DNA from: Pseudomonadota bacterium
GTDB taxonomy: Bacteria > Pseudomonadota > Gammaproteobacteria > UBA4575
Length of the DNA stretch: 21,231 nt
Assembly (NCBI GenBank): GCA_009839635.1
Contig: VXPJ01000011.1
Coordinates: forward strand, 1-21,231
Direction of reading: 5' to 3'
The position numbers and the translations under genes were made by a program. Positions 1 to 7,701 of the stretch are shown in pieces. The notes beneath the pieces were generated by a model, which saw nothing but the letters and a program-made list of their open reading frames with translations, ran no database searches and was not told the DNA's origin. Positions within the stretch are counted from its first letter, which is position 1, and each line of letters starts with the position of its first letter.

Positions 1-61
1 CTGGTAGCGCATCTGCTTTGGGAGCAGAGGGTCGGGGGTTCAAATCCCTCTGCCCCGACCA
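1..61 (+). tRNA. tRNA-Pro (TGG), 5' end cut off by the window
   Basis: This is the 3' portion of a tRNA gene, starting within the D arm. The anticodon stem TCTGC/GCAGA encloses the loop TTTGGGA, which gives anticodon TGG (proline). The T arm carries TTCAAAT between GGGGG and CCCTC. The acceptor 3' strand TGCCCCG is followed by discriminator A and an encoded CCA. About 16 bases at the 5' end lie outside the window. It is the first of four + strand tRNA genes spread over the window. Confidence 0.96.
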
Positions 62-327
62 TACCGTTCCAAGTCCTCTTCACCCACAAATTTGGTACGC
101 TGTCCAGGGACATGCGCACACTATTTCTGCATATGCGGGGTGGCCTGGCTCAATCAGGCAGACCCGGTTATCAACAAATCCGGAATGTAGAAATTCATGG
201 GCCACTGTGACGAGACCTTGCCCGGGCGCCTGAAAGATGTCAGCCCGCACCCGCCACAGGATCACGGCAAGCAACAGATTGCCCGGCCCGGTCACCGGTA
301 CCTAACCGGAGTGCGAAGTCCACTGAG
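62..327. other. Gene-free spacer between tRNA-Pro and the SulP gene
   Basis: No convincing gene, hairpin terminator or repeat is visible in these 266 bases. Short open frames exist on both strands but have no recognisable protein features. Any promoter of the downstream transporter should lie here; no good -35/-10 pair stands out. Confidence 0.5.
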
Positions 328-2535
328 ATGAACTCCCTGTTTCGGGAGCTTGCAACTGAACTGCATGCGGACATCCGGGGCCCGAAGGCAGTTCCTTCAC
401 TGTCGGCCGGCATCATTTCCGGGCTGAACCTGCTAGTTGCAGAGCTCGCATTCGCGGCCTTTATTTTTTCGGGCCCTCTGGCTCCCTATATGTCCCAGGG
501 TGTCGGTCTGGTGCTGTTTGGAAACTTTGCAGCCTGCCTGGTCATTGCGCTGCTCAGTGGCTTTCGCGGTGTAATTTCGGGGCTGTCACCGGCAATGGTG
601 ATCGTGATGGCCCTGATCGTGTCCACGATCGGTGTGGAGGGTTATGCCGGATTTGTCACGGCCGTTGGCGCACTTGTGCTCAGTGCGGTGATTACCGGTG
701 CAGGCTGCTTCTGGCTCGGCTATTTTCGGCTCACCAATCTGGTGCGCTTCATCCCATATCCGGTTGCGGGTGGCTTCGTGGCCGGGATCGGGGGTGCCGT
801 GTGTCTTGCGGCCATGTCCCAGATGGGGGCTGAACTGGACTGGAAGACGCTGCCCCGGCTGCTGGAACCGGCCATGTTTGGGCGCTGGGCACCGGGTGTC
901 CTGTACGGGGTTGCCCTGTACTGGGTCATGAAACGCTGGAGTCATGTGATTATTCTTCCGGTGAGTATCCTGCTGGCAGGAGCTGCCTATCATCTTGCCC
1001 TGGCCGGGCTTGGGATCACAGGAGAAGAGGCTAGGGCCGCAGGCCTGCTGTTTGCGAGCACTGCGGAGGGAGGCCTGTGGCCACCCTTGGGGGTTGGCGA
1101 CCTGGCATACCTGGACTGGGCCGCGCTGTCCCAGCAAATTCCGAACATGCTGACGCTGATGCTGGTCGCGTTCATCTGCGTGATCATGAATATTGCCGGG
1201 CTGGAACTGGTGGCGAACCAGGACTTCGACTGGGACCGGGAATTTCGAGGGACAGGATTTGCAATCATGGTCGCCGGTCTCGGAGGTGGCACGTCAGCCA
1301 ACATGATCGTGCCCTCCTCGTTGCGAAGCAAACTGCTTGGCGCTGACACCCGGCTGACCGGGGTCGTGGCTGCACTTGTCGTGGGATCCGTGCTGCTGGT
1401 GGGTGACGGAATCCTGGAATGGACCCCTGTGCCACTTCTTGGCGGCATTTTGATCTTTGCCGGCATTGGGATGCTGGACGAGGGGCTTGTCCGAAGACGC
1501 CGCCAGCTCCCACGGCCGGAGTTTGCTATCCTCGTTCTGATCGCCATCACAATCATGGTGTTCGGACTGCTTGAAGGAGTGGGCGTCGGAATGGTCGCTA
1601 CACTCGCATTCTTTGTCGTGCATTTCAGCCGGGTGGATCCGATCGAGTCCCGGTTTACCCTGCGCGAGCAACGAAGTCGCAAGGCCCGTCCCGTTCCTGA
1701 TCACGCCATCCTGAGGGATGCGGGCGAGCGGATGCATGCCTACCGTCTTCGCGGCTATCTTTTCTTTGGCAGTATCTGTCCCTTGACCGAGCATCTACGG
1801 CAGTCGCTGAGTGGTGCGAAACGCCCTGTCTGCCTGCTGCTGGACTTTGCCAGCGTGACAGGTTTCGATGCCTCCGCACTGCATGTGCTTAGCCGGTTTT
1901 TGCAGAATGTCCATGCATCCGGGGTGCAGATCGTTCTATCCGCCTTGTCTGAGCCGCTGCGTGAGGGTCTGGAGCGGAACCTGCCGCCTGCCGTACAGGC
2001 TATACTGCCGGTTGAGCCGGACATGGATCAGGCGCTTGAGCGCTGCGAGGATCTGGTCATCGCGGCCTGGAAAACGGACGTGGGCACTTCAGGTATGCAG
2101 CGTACAACGCTGCTGGAGAGTGCGGCCGAGGAGCTCGAACGCTACCTCGACTGGCAGGCGCGTTTTGAGGATCTGGTGACTGAGCTCCGGCCCTTGACGA
2201 TATCCCGACAGTACAGCGCCGGTGAGACCCTGACAGCAACGGAATCGCCGGTCGATGACCTGCAGCTGCTGCTTGAAGGGCGCGCGTCTGCCTACAGTTC
2301 TGCGGGCATGCGGCTCTATCAGTGCGGTCCGGGTGATGCAATCGGGTCCGGGGGCGCGCAGGATGTAAACACAGCATATGTAGTGGCAGATGAACCCTGC
2401 ACGACCATGGTACTGACGCTTGCGGCCTGCGAGCAACTGGAAAAGGAGCATGTGCAGTTGGCACTCAAGCTGTACCGCTACCTGCTGGACGGGCGTTTTC
2501 GGGCCGGTTCTGCATCGAACGACCCGACCGTGTAA
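328..2535 (+). CDS. SulP-family anion transporter with STAS and CAP-like C-terminal domains
   Basis: This 735-residue protein is an inner-membrane transporter of the SulP (SLC26) family, whose members move sulfate, bicarbonate or other anions. Residues about 25-440 form a series of hydrophobic segments, including the conserved-looking stretch around FIPYPVAGGF (141-150). A STAS domain spans roughly 470-560, with the core LLLDFASVTGFDASAL near 503-518. After a linker, residues about 610-715 resemble a cyclic-nucleotide-binding/CAP beta-barrel, but the phosphate-binding cassette is not clear, so ligand binding is uncertain. A plain SulP-STAS protein is around 500-600 residues, so the tail is an added regulatory module. 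The ATG at 328 has only a weak upstream ribosome site. The substrate cannot be read from sequence; no sulfate-assimilation or carbonic anhydrase gene is adjacent. Confidence 0.92.
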   Translation: MNSLFRELATELHADIRGPKAVPSLSAGIISGLNLLVAELAFAAFIFSGPLAPYMSQGVGLVLFGNFAACLVIALLSGFRGVISGLSPAMVIVMALIVSTIGVEGYAGFVTAVGALVLSAVITGAGCFWLGYFRLTNLVRFIPYPVAGGFVAGIGGAVCLAAMSQMGAELDWKTLPRLLEPAMFGRWAPGVLYGVALYWVMKRWSHVIILPVSILLAGAAYHLALAGLGITGEEARAAGLLFASTAEGGLWPPLGVGDLAYLDWAALSQQIPNMLTLMLVAFICVIMNIAGLELVANQDFDWDREFRGTGFAIMVAGLGGGTSANMIVPSSLRSKLLGADTRLTGVVAALVVGSVLLVGDGILEWTPVPLLGGILIFAGIGMLDEGLVRRRRQLPRPEFAILVLIAITIMVFGLLEGVGVGMVATLAFFVVHFSRVDPIESRFTLREQRSRKARPVPDHAILRDAGERMHAYRLRGYLFFGSICPLTEHLRQSLSGAKRPVCLLLDFASVTGFDASALHVLSRFLQNVHASGVQIVLSALSEPLREGLERNLPPAVQAILPVEPDMDQALERCEDLVIAAWKTDVGTSGMQRTTLLESAAEELERYLDWQARFEDLVTELRPLTISRQYSAGETLTATESPVDDLQLLLEGRASAYSSAGMRLYQCGPGDAIGSGGAQDVNTAYVVADEPCTTMVLTLAACEQLEKEHVQLALKLYRYLLDGRFRAGSASNDPTV

Positions 2536-2651
2536 GCGCAAGCTCCGCGGGCATGAAGGCTGTCTGGCGCACAGTGCCCCCGGATATGACTTGCACGAAG
2601 GTGCGGGGAATAGAAGAATAGTCGCACAGAAGTAGCCACCCGAAAGAAAAC

Positions 2652-2656
2652 AGGAG
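2652..2656 (+). promoter_or_regulatory. Strong ribosome binding site (AGGAG) of the OsmC gene
   Basis: AGGAG lies 9 bases before the ATG at 2666 and fixes that start. Confidence 0.75.
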
Positions 2657-2665
2657 TATGCACAA

Positions 2666-3202
2666 ATGAGTCAGGCAGATATCAAAGCAGCAGTGGAAAA
2701 GATTGTGGACAGTGTATCGGAATCACCTGCGAGCGGGCAGTTCAAGTACCGCGTGGACACCGCATGGGAAAACGACGTGCGCTGTTCGGCCAAGGTCAGG
2801 AAATTTCCAGCCATGGTGATCGATGAGCCGCCGGCCTTTGGAGGAAGTGACCTGGGTCCAAGCCCGGTCGAGTTGGTGCTTGCAGCTTTGGGGACGTGTC
2901 AGGAGATCATGTACGTAGCCTTGGCGTCCGTGATGGGAATTCCATTACAGAAGTGCCAGGTGACCCTTGAGGGCGACCTGGATGTTCGCGGCCTGCTGGG
3001 GATGGGCAAGGATGAAAACGTGCCTCCGGGTTTTAGCAAGGTTCACTACAAAACCACACTCGAGAGTTCCGCATCACAGGAGCAATTGCAGCAACTGGCA
3101 GCAGCCGTTGACGAGCAGTGCCCGGTTCTGGACATGCTGGTTCGAAGCGTCGACGTCAGCAAGGAGGTGGTCATCAACAGCACGGACTCCAAGGCGGCCT
3201 GA
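2666..3202 (+). CDS. OsmC/Ohr-family peroxiredoxin-like protein
   Basis: This 178-residue cytoplasmic protein belongs to the OsmC/Ohr superfamily of thiol-dependent peroxidases that reduce organic hydroperoxides. The two family cysteines are present: Cys78 in AALGTCQEIMY at the start of the long central helix, and Cys152 in DEQCPVLDML. The preceding GPSPVELVLAALGTC pattern is typical of the family. An N-terminal helix of about 25 residues comes before the domain. AGGAG sits 9 bases before the start. A SRAP-type gene starts 34 bases downstream on the same strand, so the two are probably co-transcribed. It is unclear whether it acts on peroxides, as Ohr does, or is one of the less characterised OsmC-like proteins. 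Confidence 0.92.
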   Translation: MSQADIKAAVEKIVDSVSESPASGQFKYRVDTAWENDVRCSAKVRKFPAMVIDEPPAFGGSDLGPSPVELVLAALGTCQEIMYVALASVMGIPLQKCQVTLEGDLDVRGLLGMGKDENVPPGFSKVHYKTTLESSASQEQLQQLAAAVDEQCPVLDMLVRSVDVSKEVVINSTDSKAA

Positions 3203-3236
3203 ACTTTCTGCAACTGCAGTTGAAGGGAGCCGGAGA

Positions 3237-3842
3237 GTGTGCGGGCGTTTTTCACTGGACCGTTTTCCTGAATCGGTCGTCGCGGCCCTGATCGATGCCG
3301 AGATCGAATTTGCCCCGCGCGCGGAAGTGTGTCCGGCTGACCGGGTTGATGTCGTGTTTCGGGGAGATGTGGGCAATGAGATTGCTTCCATGCAATGGGG
3401 CTGGAAGCGGTCTTTTTCAAGCAAACCCTTGATTAATGCCCGCAGTGCAGGGGCCTGGGAGAAAAAGATCTGGGCACAGGCCCTGCGTGACCGCCGGTGC
3501 ATCATTCCGGCAAGTGGATTCTTCGAATGGGATGAAAACCAGCCACAGGGCAGGCGCGACAAGTACAGGATAGAGCCCATGGATGGGGACGGATTCGCTT
3601 TTGCAGGCCTGTATGAAATCAGCACCGGGGGCGAGATGTTCATGAGCATTCTGACCACCTCGCCCAGTCCGAGGCTGTCAAGAATTCATCATCGAATGCC
3701 TGTCATACTCAACAGGGATTGTTATGCGGGCTGGCTGGAATCGAAGGACCGCAAATTGCTGGATCCAATGATGCGGCCGCTCCACGACAACCAACTCAGG
3801 CTGACCAGGGAACAGAGGGAACCCGATCTCTTTTCCATGTAG
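3237..3842 (+). CDS. SRAP-domain protein (YedK/HMCES type) that crosslinks abasic sites
   Basis: The protein has 201 residues starting at a GTG codon, with AAGGGAG (3223-3229) 7 bases upstream. This start gives the obligatory Met-Cys N-terminus (MCGRF). After Met removal, Cys2 is the nucleophile that forms a thiazolidine crosslink with abasic sites in single-stranded DNA. Other family residues are visible: Asn67 in LINARS, Glu97 in PASGFFEW, and His151 in IHHRMPVIL. E. coli YedK is slightly longer at about 222 residues. The reading frame stays open far upstream of the GTG, inside the OsmC gene, but only the GTG start yields the catalytic N-terminal Cys. It lies 34 bases after the OsmC gene, which may reflect a shared role in damage or stress response. 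Confidence 0.93.
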   Translation: MCGRFSLDRFPESVVAALIDAEIEFAPRAEVCPADRVDVVFRGDVGNEIASMQWGWKRSFSSKPLINARSAGAWEKKIWAQALRDRRCIIPASGFFEWDENQPQGRRDKYRIEPMDGDGFAFAGLYEISTGGEMFMSILTTSPSPRLSRIHHRMPVILNRDCYAGWLESKDRKLLDPMMRPLHDNQLRLTREQREPDLFSM

Positions 3843-3933
3843 CCTTCGTCTGCGGCCTGCCAGCCGTCGAAGTCTAGGTACGGAATTTTTCAGCCATACT
3901 GCAGCTTTTTCCATTTCCCACAGAGCGCGGCCT

Positions 3934-5874
3934 ATGCAATTTCATACTCTGAACGAAGCGCTGTCATTCAACCGCAGTGAAGCACGCTTCGTCACCTTCA
4001 TTAATGGGCAGGAAGACGAGAAGTGCATCAGCTTCGAGGCCCTGTACCAGCGTGCCCTGGGACTGTTGCGTGTATTGCAGCAGCACGGTATCAGCAAAGG
4101 GGACCACCTGATCCTCTTCCTGAATGACAATCAGCAGTTTGTTGATGTGTTCTGGGCTTGTCAGTTCGGAGGTATCATTCCAGTGCCCCTCGCCGTCGGC
4201 ATCAGCGACCAGCATCGTCAGAAGGTTTTCAATGTTGCAAGGCAGTTGGGAGGCGCCAGGTTTTTGTACACGGACCGAAAGAACCTGTCTCGCCTTCGTT
4301 CAAGCACGTCCACAAGCAGCGACTGGCCGCAACCGGGACAGGTGCTTTTGAGTGATGACATCACGGACATCACGACGCCCGGGGAAATGGCCCGGGTCGA
4401 GCCCGGGGATGTCGCTTTCATTCAGTTTTCATCTGGTTCCACGGGAAGCCCCAAGGGAGTGGTCCTCAGGCACCGCAACCTGGTCTCGAATATTGAAGGG
4501 ATACGCGAGTGTGCGGCCATGTCTCCAGAAGACATCAGCCTTTGCTGGATGCCGCTCACCCACGACATGGGCCTGATCGGTTTTCACCTGAGCCCGGTGG
4601 TCAACAATTACAGCCACTGCATCATGCGCACGGACCTGTTCGTTCGAAGGCCCCTGTACTGGATAACCGCTGCCAGCCAGAAAAAGGCAACCATGCTGGG
4701 GTCACCCAACTTCGGGTTCAAGCATTTCCTGAAGGCGTTCAACCGCAGGGGACTGGAGGGGATCGACCTGTCACGGATACGCTTGATCTTTAACGGTGCA
4801 GAACCGATCTCGGTCAGTCTTTGCAGGCAGTTTACGGATGCAATGGCCGGCTTTGGCCTGCCCGCAAAAAGCATGTTTCCGGTCTACGGCCTGGCGGAGG
4901 CCAGTCTGGCCGTCAGCTTCCCGGAAATTGGAGCCGCCCTGGATGTTGTGCATGCACACCGAAATTCACTTTCCGTCGGTGCCGATGCGGTCCTGAGTCC
5001 ACAACGGGGGCCGGACACTGTGTCCCTGGTCGGTGTCGGTGAGCCCATTACGCATTGCAGTGTCCGGATCAGTGATCCCCAGGGAAATGCCCAGCCTGAG
5101 GGGCGAGTCGGACATATCCGTATTTGCGGAAAAAATGTCACCGAGCAGATCCTAGGGGACGATGGCAGCATCTTTGATGGAGACTGGCTAGATACCGGAG
5201 ATCTGGGATTTGTGCTGCACAAGGTGCTGTATGTCACAGGGCGCTACAAGGAAGTGTTGTTCGTGCACGGCCAGAATTACTACCCCCATGACATCGAGGA
5301 GGTGTTGTGTGAAACGGGGGAGCTGGAACTTGGCAAGGTGGTGGTTGCCGGTGTGTCATCCAGGCAGGATGAAATGGAGGAAGTGCTAGTGTTCATTTTG
5401 CACAAGGGCACGTTGCAGGATTTCCTGCCGCTCCGTTCGCGGGTGATCGCGATGGTCAGCGAGAGTCTCGCCATCGAGGTGCGCCATGTCATCCCGGTCG
5501 GCCGGATTCCGAAAACCACGAGTGGCAAGATCCAGCGTTCCGCGTTGGCCGGAGAGTATCTGGACGGCACGTATGACGATATCCTGCAGCGGCTTGCCGG
5601 AGAACTTGACCGCGCCGACACTGACGAAGAGGAGGGTCCGCAGAGCGAAATCGTGAACGCAATTCTTGCCGTCTGCCAGGATGCCCTGCCGGACAGGCGA
5701 TTTTCGATCCATGACAATTTGCTTGAAATCGGAGCTGACTCCCTGGCTCTGGTCGAGATTCACTCAGGCCTGGATGACCTGTACCCGGATGCCCTGGCGA
5801 TTACCGATCTGGTCGAGCACCCCAGCATTTCGGACCTGGCGAAGTTTTTGCAAAGTCGGGATTCAGTCGTATAA
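3934..5874 (+). CDS. Fatty acyl-AMP ligase (FAAL) with C-terminal acyl carrier domain
   Basis: This 646-residue protein belongs to the adenylate-forming superfamily. FAALs activate a fatty acid with ATP and pass the acyl group to a phosphopantetheine carrier instead of CoA. The visible motifs are the P-loop SSGSTGSPKG (166-175), WMPLTHDMGLIGF (205-217, typical of FAALs), YGLAEAS (318-324), DTGDLG (420-425), GRYKEVLFVHGQNYYPHDIE (436-455) and the catalytic Lys532 in TTSGKIQR. Residues about 570-640 form a carrier domain with GADSL; Ser603 would take the phosphopantetheine arm. The enzyme therefore loads its own carrier. No polyketide or peptide synthase is adjacent. Its 3' end overlaps by 12 bases the convergent acyltransferase gene, which is a possible acceptor of the acyl chain. 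The ATG start has no strong ribosome site; 91 bases separate it from the SRAP gene. Confidence 0.92.
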   Translation: MQFHTLNEALSFNRSEARFVTFINGQEDEKCISFEALYQRALGLLRVLQQHGISKGDHLILFLNDNQQFVDVFWACQFGGIIPVPLAVGISDQHRQKVFNVARQLGGARFLYTDRKNLSRLRSSTSTSSDWPQPGQVLLSDDITDITTPGEMARVEPGDVAFIQFSSGSTGSPKGVVLRHRNLVSNIEGIRECAAMSPEDISLCWMPLTHDMGLIGFHLSPVVNNYSHCIMRTDLFVRRPLYWITAASQKKATMLGSPNFGFKHFLKAFNRRGLEGIDLSRIRLIFNGAEPISVSLCRQFTDAMAGFGLPAKSMFPVYGLAEASLAVSFPEIGAALDVVHAHRNSLSVGADAVLSPQRGPDTVSLVGVGEPITHCSVRISDPQGNAQPEGRVGHIRICGKNVTEQILGDDGSIFDGDWLDTGDLGFVLHKVLYVTGRYKEVLFVHGQNYYPHDIEEVLCETGELELGKVVVAGVSSRQDEMEEVLVFILHKGTLQDFLPLRSRVIAMVSESLAIEVRHVIPVGRIPKTTSGKIQRSALAGEYLDGTYDDILQRLAGELDRADTDEEEGPQSEIVNAILAVCQDALPDRRFSIHDNLLEIGADSLALVEIHSGLDDLYPDALAITDLVEHPSISDLAKFLQSRDSVV

Positions 5875-6720
5875 CGATTTTGCCCGTTTCCACCTGCGGT
5901 GGGTCCACAGCCAGTCTTGCGGGGACCGCAGGATTTGCTGCTCTACGGCCCGTGCAAAGCTTTCGGAGATGGCATGCGAATGCTTGTCGTAGGGCGGTTC
6001 GGCAAGCGGTTTGAAGCTGGCCTCGTAGTGGCCGCGGCCTGTGCGCTTGATGTCCATGAAGAATATCGGGTACTTGAACAACTGGGCAATTTTTTCAAGG
6101 CCCAGGTAGAAGGGCGTATCCTGGTGCATGAATCGTGTCCAGTAGGCCTTGTCGCTGCGCCTCGGTGCCTGGTCGGCCACGATCGCAACCGCACGCGTAC
6201 TTGCTGATCGTTGTAGCAGCGTGCTGACGCAGGTTTTCGCAGGTACCGGCGTGATATTGAAACGGGACAGGGATTTCAGGGTCAGTTCATCCAGCCAGGC
6301 AAGGTGCGGTGGCTTGTATATGCCGTCCACCGGGGTTCCTAGTTTCTGCCCTGCGGCCAGCACCGCCCACACCGGGTTGCAGTGGTGGGCCATGGCCAGC
6401 AGAACGGTCTGGTTCTGCTGCAGCGCCTGCTGGATGACCCCAAGGTTGGTGAAGCTCACGTGTCGCTCCAGTGCAGTGGGCGCCATGGCCAGGCTTCGCG
6501 TGGTCTCGAGGGCGACATCGCAAAGCCTCCGGTAGTGATTTTTCAGCAGTGCCATGCGCTCGGTAGCATCGAGCTCCGGGAACGAGTTGCGGATATTGTT
6601 TTCGGCAACTTTTCTCCTGAAGCGCAAAATATAAAATAGCAGCAGGTAAAGCGGTCCCGACAGCCCGTGCAGTATCGGCAGGGGCAGGTATGCGAGGGAT
6701 TTGAGCAGGAATTTAAACAA
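5863..6720 (-). CDS. LpxL/HtrB-like lysophospholipid (lipid A-type) acyltransferase with altered HX4E motif
   Basis: The protein has 285 residues with an N-terminal hydrophobic segment, consistent with inner-membrane attachment. It shows the layout of the LpxL/MsbB acyltransferase family: FRRKVAENNIRNSFPE near 34-49, VADQAP (181-186) and the C-terminal SPQDWLWTHRRWK (266-278). At the catalytic site the family has His-X4-Glu, commonly HQCNWEW in related proteins. Here the residues are HHCNPVW (112-118), so Val117 stands where Glu is expected. It may use another residue, have changed activity, or be inactive. The start is TTG: an in-frame stop lies a few codons upstream and no ATG or GTG lies between. 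It converges on the FAAL/ACP gene with a 12-base overlap, and a carrier-bound acyl donor from that enzyme would fit, although the opposite orientation rules out a shared transcript. Confidence 0.88.
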   Translation of the reverse strand: MFKFLLKSLAYLPLPILHGLSGPLYLLLFYILRFRRKVAENNIRNSFPELDATERMALLKNHYRRLCDVALETTRSLAMAPTALERHVSFTNLGVIQQALQQNQTVLLAMAHHCNPVWAVLAAGQKLGTPVDGIYKPPHLAWLDELTLKSLSRFNITPVPAKTCVSTLLQRSASTRAVAIVADQAPRRSDKAYWTRFMHQDTPFYLGLEKIAQLFKYPIFFMDIKRTGRGHYEASFKPLAEPPYDKHSHAISESFARAVEQQILRSPQDWLWTHRRWKRAKSLYD

Positions 6721-6834
6721 GCGCGCTGTCAGGTGAGAATGTCATGCTGGCGGGTGGACATACCGGTGTCCGGGGAGTGGACGAATTTCCCAGTGATGCA
6801 AACGGATCCAAGGTTATACAGGGTGGATTAGACT

Positions 6835-7572
6835 ATGAAACTTACCATATATGAAATTGGAGTGCTGAATCTGGCGATTGCCCTGATTCCTATCCTAGTG
6901 GTGATCGCAATTCTTGTGATGTGGTCATTGAAGAGCAAGACGGCCTTGTACGCATCTGCAAGAATGCTGATCCAGCTGACGGCGATCGGCTATGTGCTGA
7001 CCTCGATTTTTGCGCTGGATAACGCGGGAATCGTTGTCGTTGTACTGGCTCTGATGCTGCTGGCGGCGAGCTGGATTGCATTGCGCCCGCTCCGGCAGAA
7101 GAGCGCCGACCTGTTTGCAAAGGCGCTGTTTGGAATTTCTGTCGGCGGGGTGTCGACGCTGGCGCTGACCACCTTTGCCGTACTCCAGATCGATTACTGG
7201 TATCAGCCGCAATATGTCATCCCGCTAGCAGGCATGATCTTCTCCAATGCCATGAACACGGTAAGCCTTGCCGCGGAACGCTTCGAATCCGACATGGCCG
7301 TCGCAGAAGATTATGTGCATGCACGCAACAGTGCCTTTACCGCAGCTCTCATACCCTCCATCAACACATTTTTTGCAGTCGGCCTGGTCGCCTTTCCGGG
7401 AATGATGACAGGCCAGATCCTGTCCGGCGTGTCCCCCCTGATTGCTGTCAAATACCAGATCGTAATCATGAGTGTCCTGTTTGGCTCTTCCGGGGCTTCT
7501 GCCGCCATTTACCTGTTTTTGCAGCGCGATGCCGGGGCTCCCGTCGAAGGCATGAACCCCCGCCAAACCTAA
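6835..7572 (+). CDS. FetB/YbbM-type (UPF0014) ABC transporter permease
   Basis: This 245-residue integral membrane protein matches the FetB (YbbM) family, the permease of the FetAB exporter linked to iron efflux and peroxide resistance in E. coli. Family signatures are MLIQLTAIGYVL near the N-terminus, PLAGMIFSNAMNTVSLAAER in the middle, and PSINTFFAVGLVAFPGMMTG followed by QILSGVSPL near the C-terminus. About six to seven hydrophobic segments are visible. Length is close to E. coli FetB (about 259 residues). No FetA-type ATPase gene is next to it or elsewhere in the window, so the partner must be encoded elsewhere or is missing. The gene is divergent from the acyltransferase across a 114-base spacer that should hold both promoters. 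tRNA-Arg begins 28 bases after its stop. Confidence 0.88.
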   Translation: MKLTIYEIGVLNLAIALIPILVVIAILVMWSLKSKTALYASARMLIQLTAIGYVLTSIFALDNAGIVVVVLALMLLAASWIALRPLRQKSADLFAKALFGISVGGVSTLALTTFAVLQIDYWYQPQYVIPLAGMIFSNAMNTVSLAAERFESDMAVAEDYVHARNSAFTAALIPSINTFFAVGLVAFPGMMTGQILSGVSPLIAVKYQIVIMSVLFGSSGASAAIYLFLQRDAGAPVEGMNPRQT

Positions 7573-7600
7573 GTGCTACACTAGGGGCGCCTTGTACTGT

Positions 7601-7674
7601 GCGCCTGTAGCTCAACCGGATAGAGCATCGGCCTTCTAAGCCGAGGGTTGCAGGTTCGAGTCCTGCCGGGCGCA
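7601..7674 (+). tRNA. tRNA-Arg (TCT), without encoded CCA
   Basis: This is a full 74-base cloverleaf. The acceptor stem is GCGCCTG/CGGGCGC (one T-G pair), and the D stem is GCTC/GAGC. Anticodon stem TCGGC/GCCGA encloses CTTCTAA, giving anticodon TCT, and the T arm is GCAGG-TTCGAGT-CCTGC. It has the specificity of E. coli argU. After the discriminator A (7674) the sequence is TATAAA, so CCA is not encoded, unlike tRNA-Pro and tRNA-His in this window. The usual discriminator of argU-type tRNAs is G, so the change may begin at base 73. Confidence 0.95.
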
Positions 7675-7701
7675 TATAAAGGATACTTTGCGTGATACTT
7701 G

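Noticed and set aside
990..1682. Long minus-strand open frame opposite the SulP gene
   Set aside because: Low-complexity Arg/Ser/Pro-rich translation typical of the antisense of a GC-rich gene; the plus strand has clear SulP features.
3844..3890. Possible terminator after the SRAP gene (CTTCG...CGAAG, then a T-run)
   Set aside because: The stem is interrupted and the T-run starts about 13 bases after it, which does not fit an intrinsic terminator.
6756..6771. Dyad GGACA...TGTCC between the acyltransferase and FetB genes
   Set aside because: Only five base pairs with a 6-base spacer; too short to call an operator.
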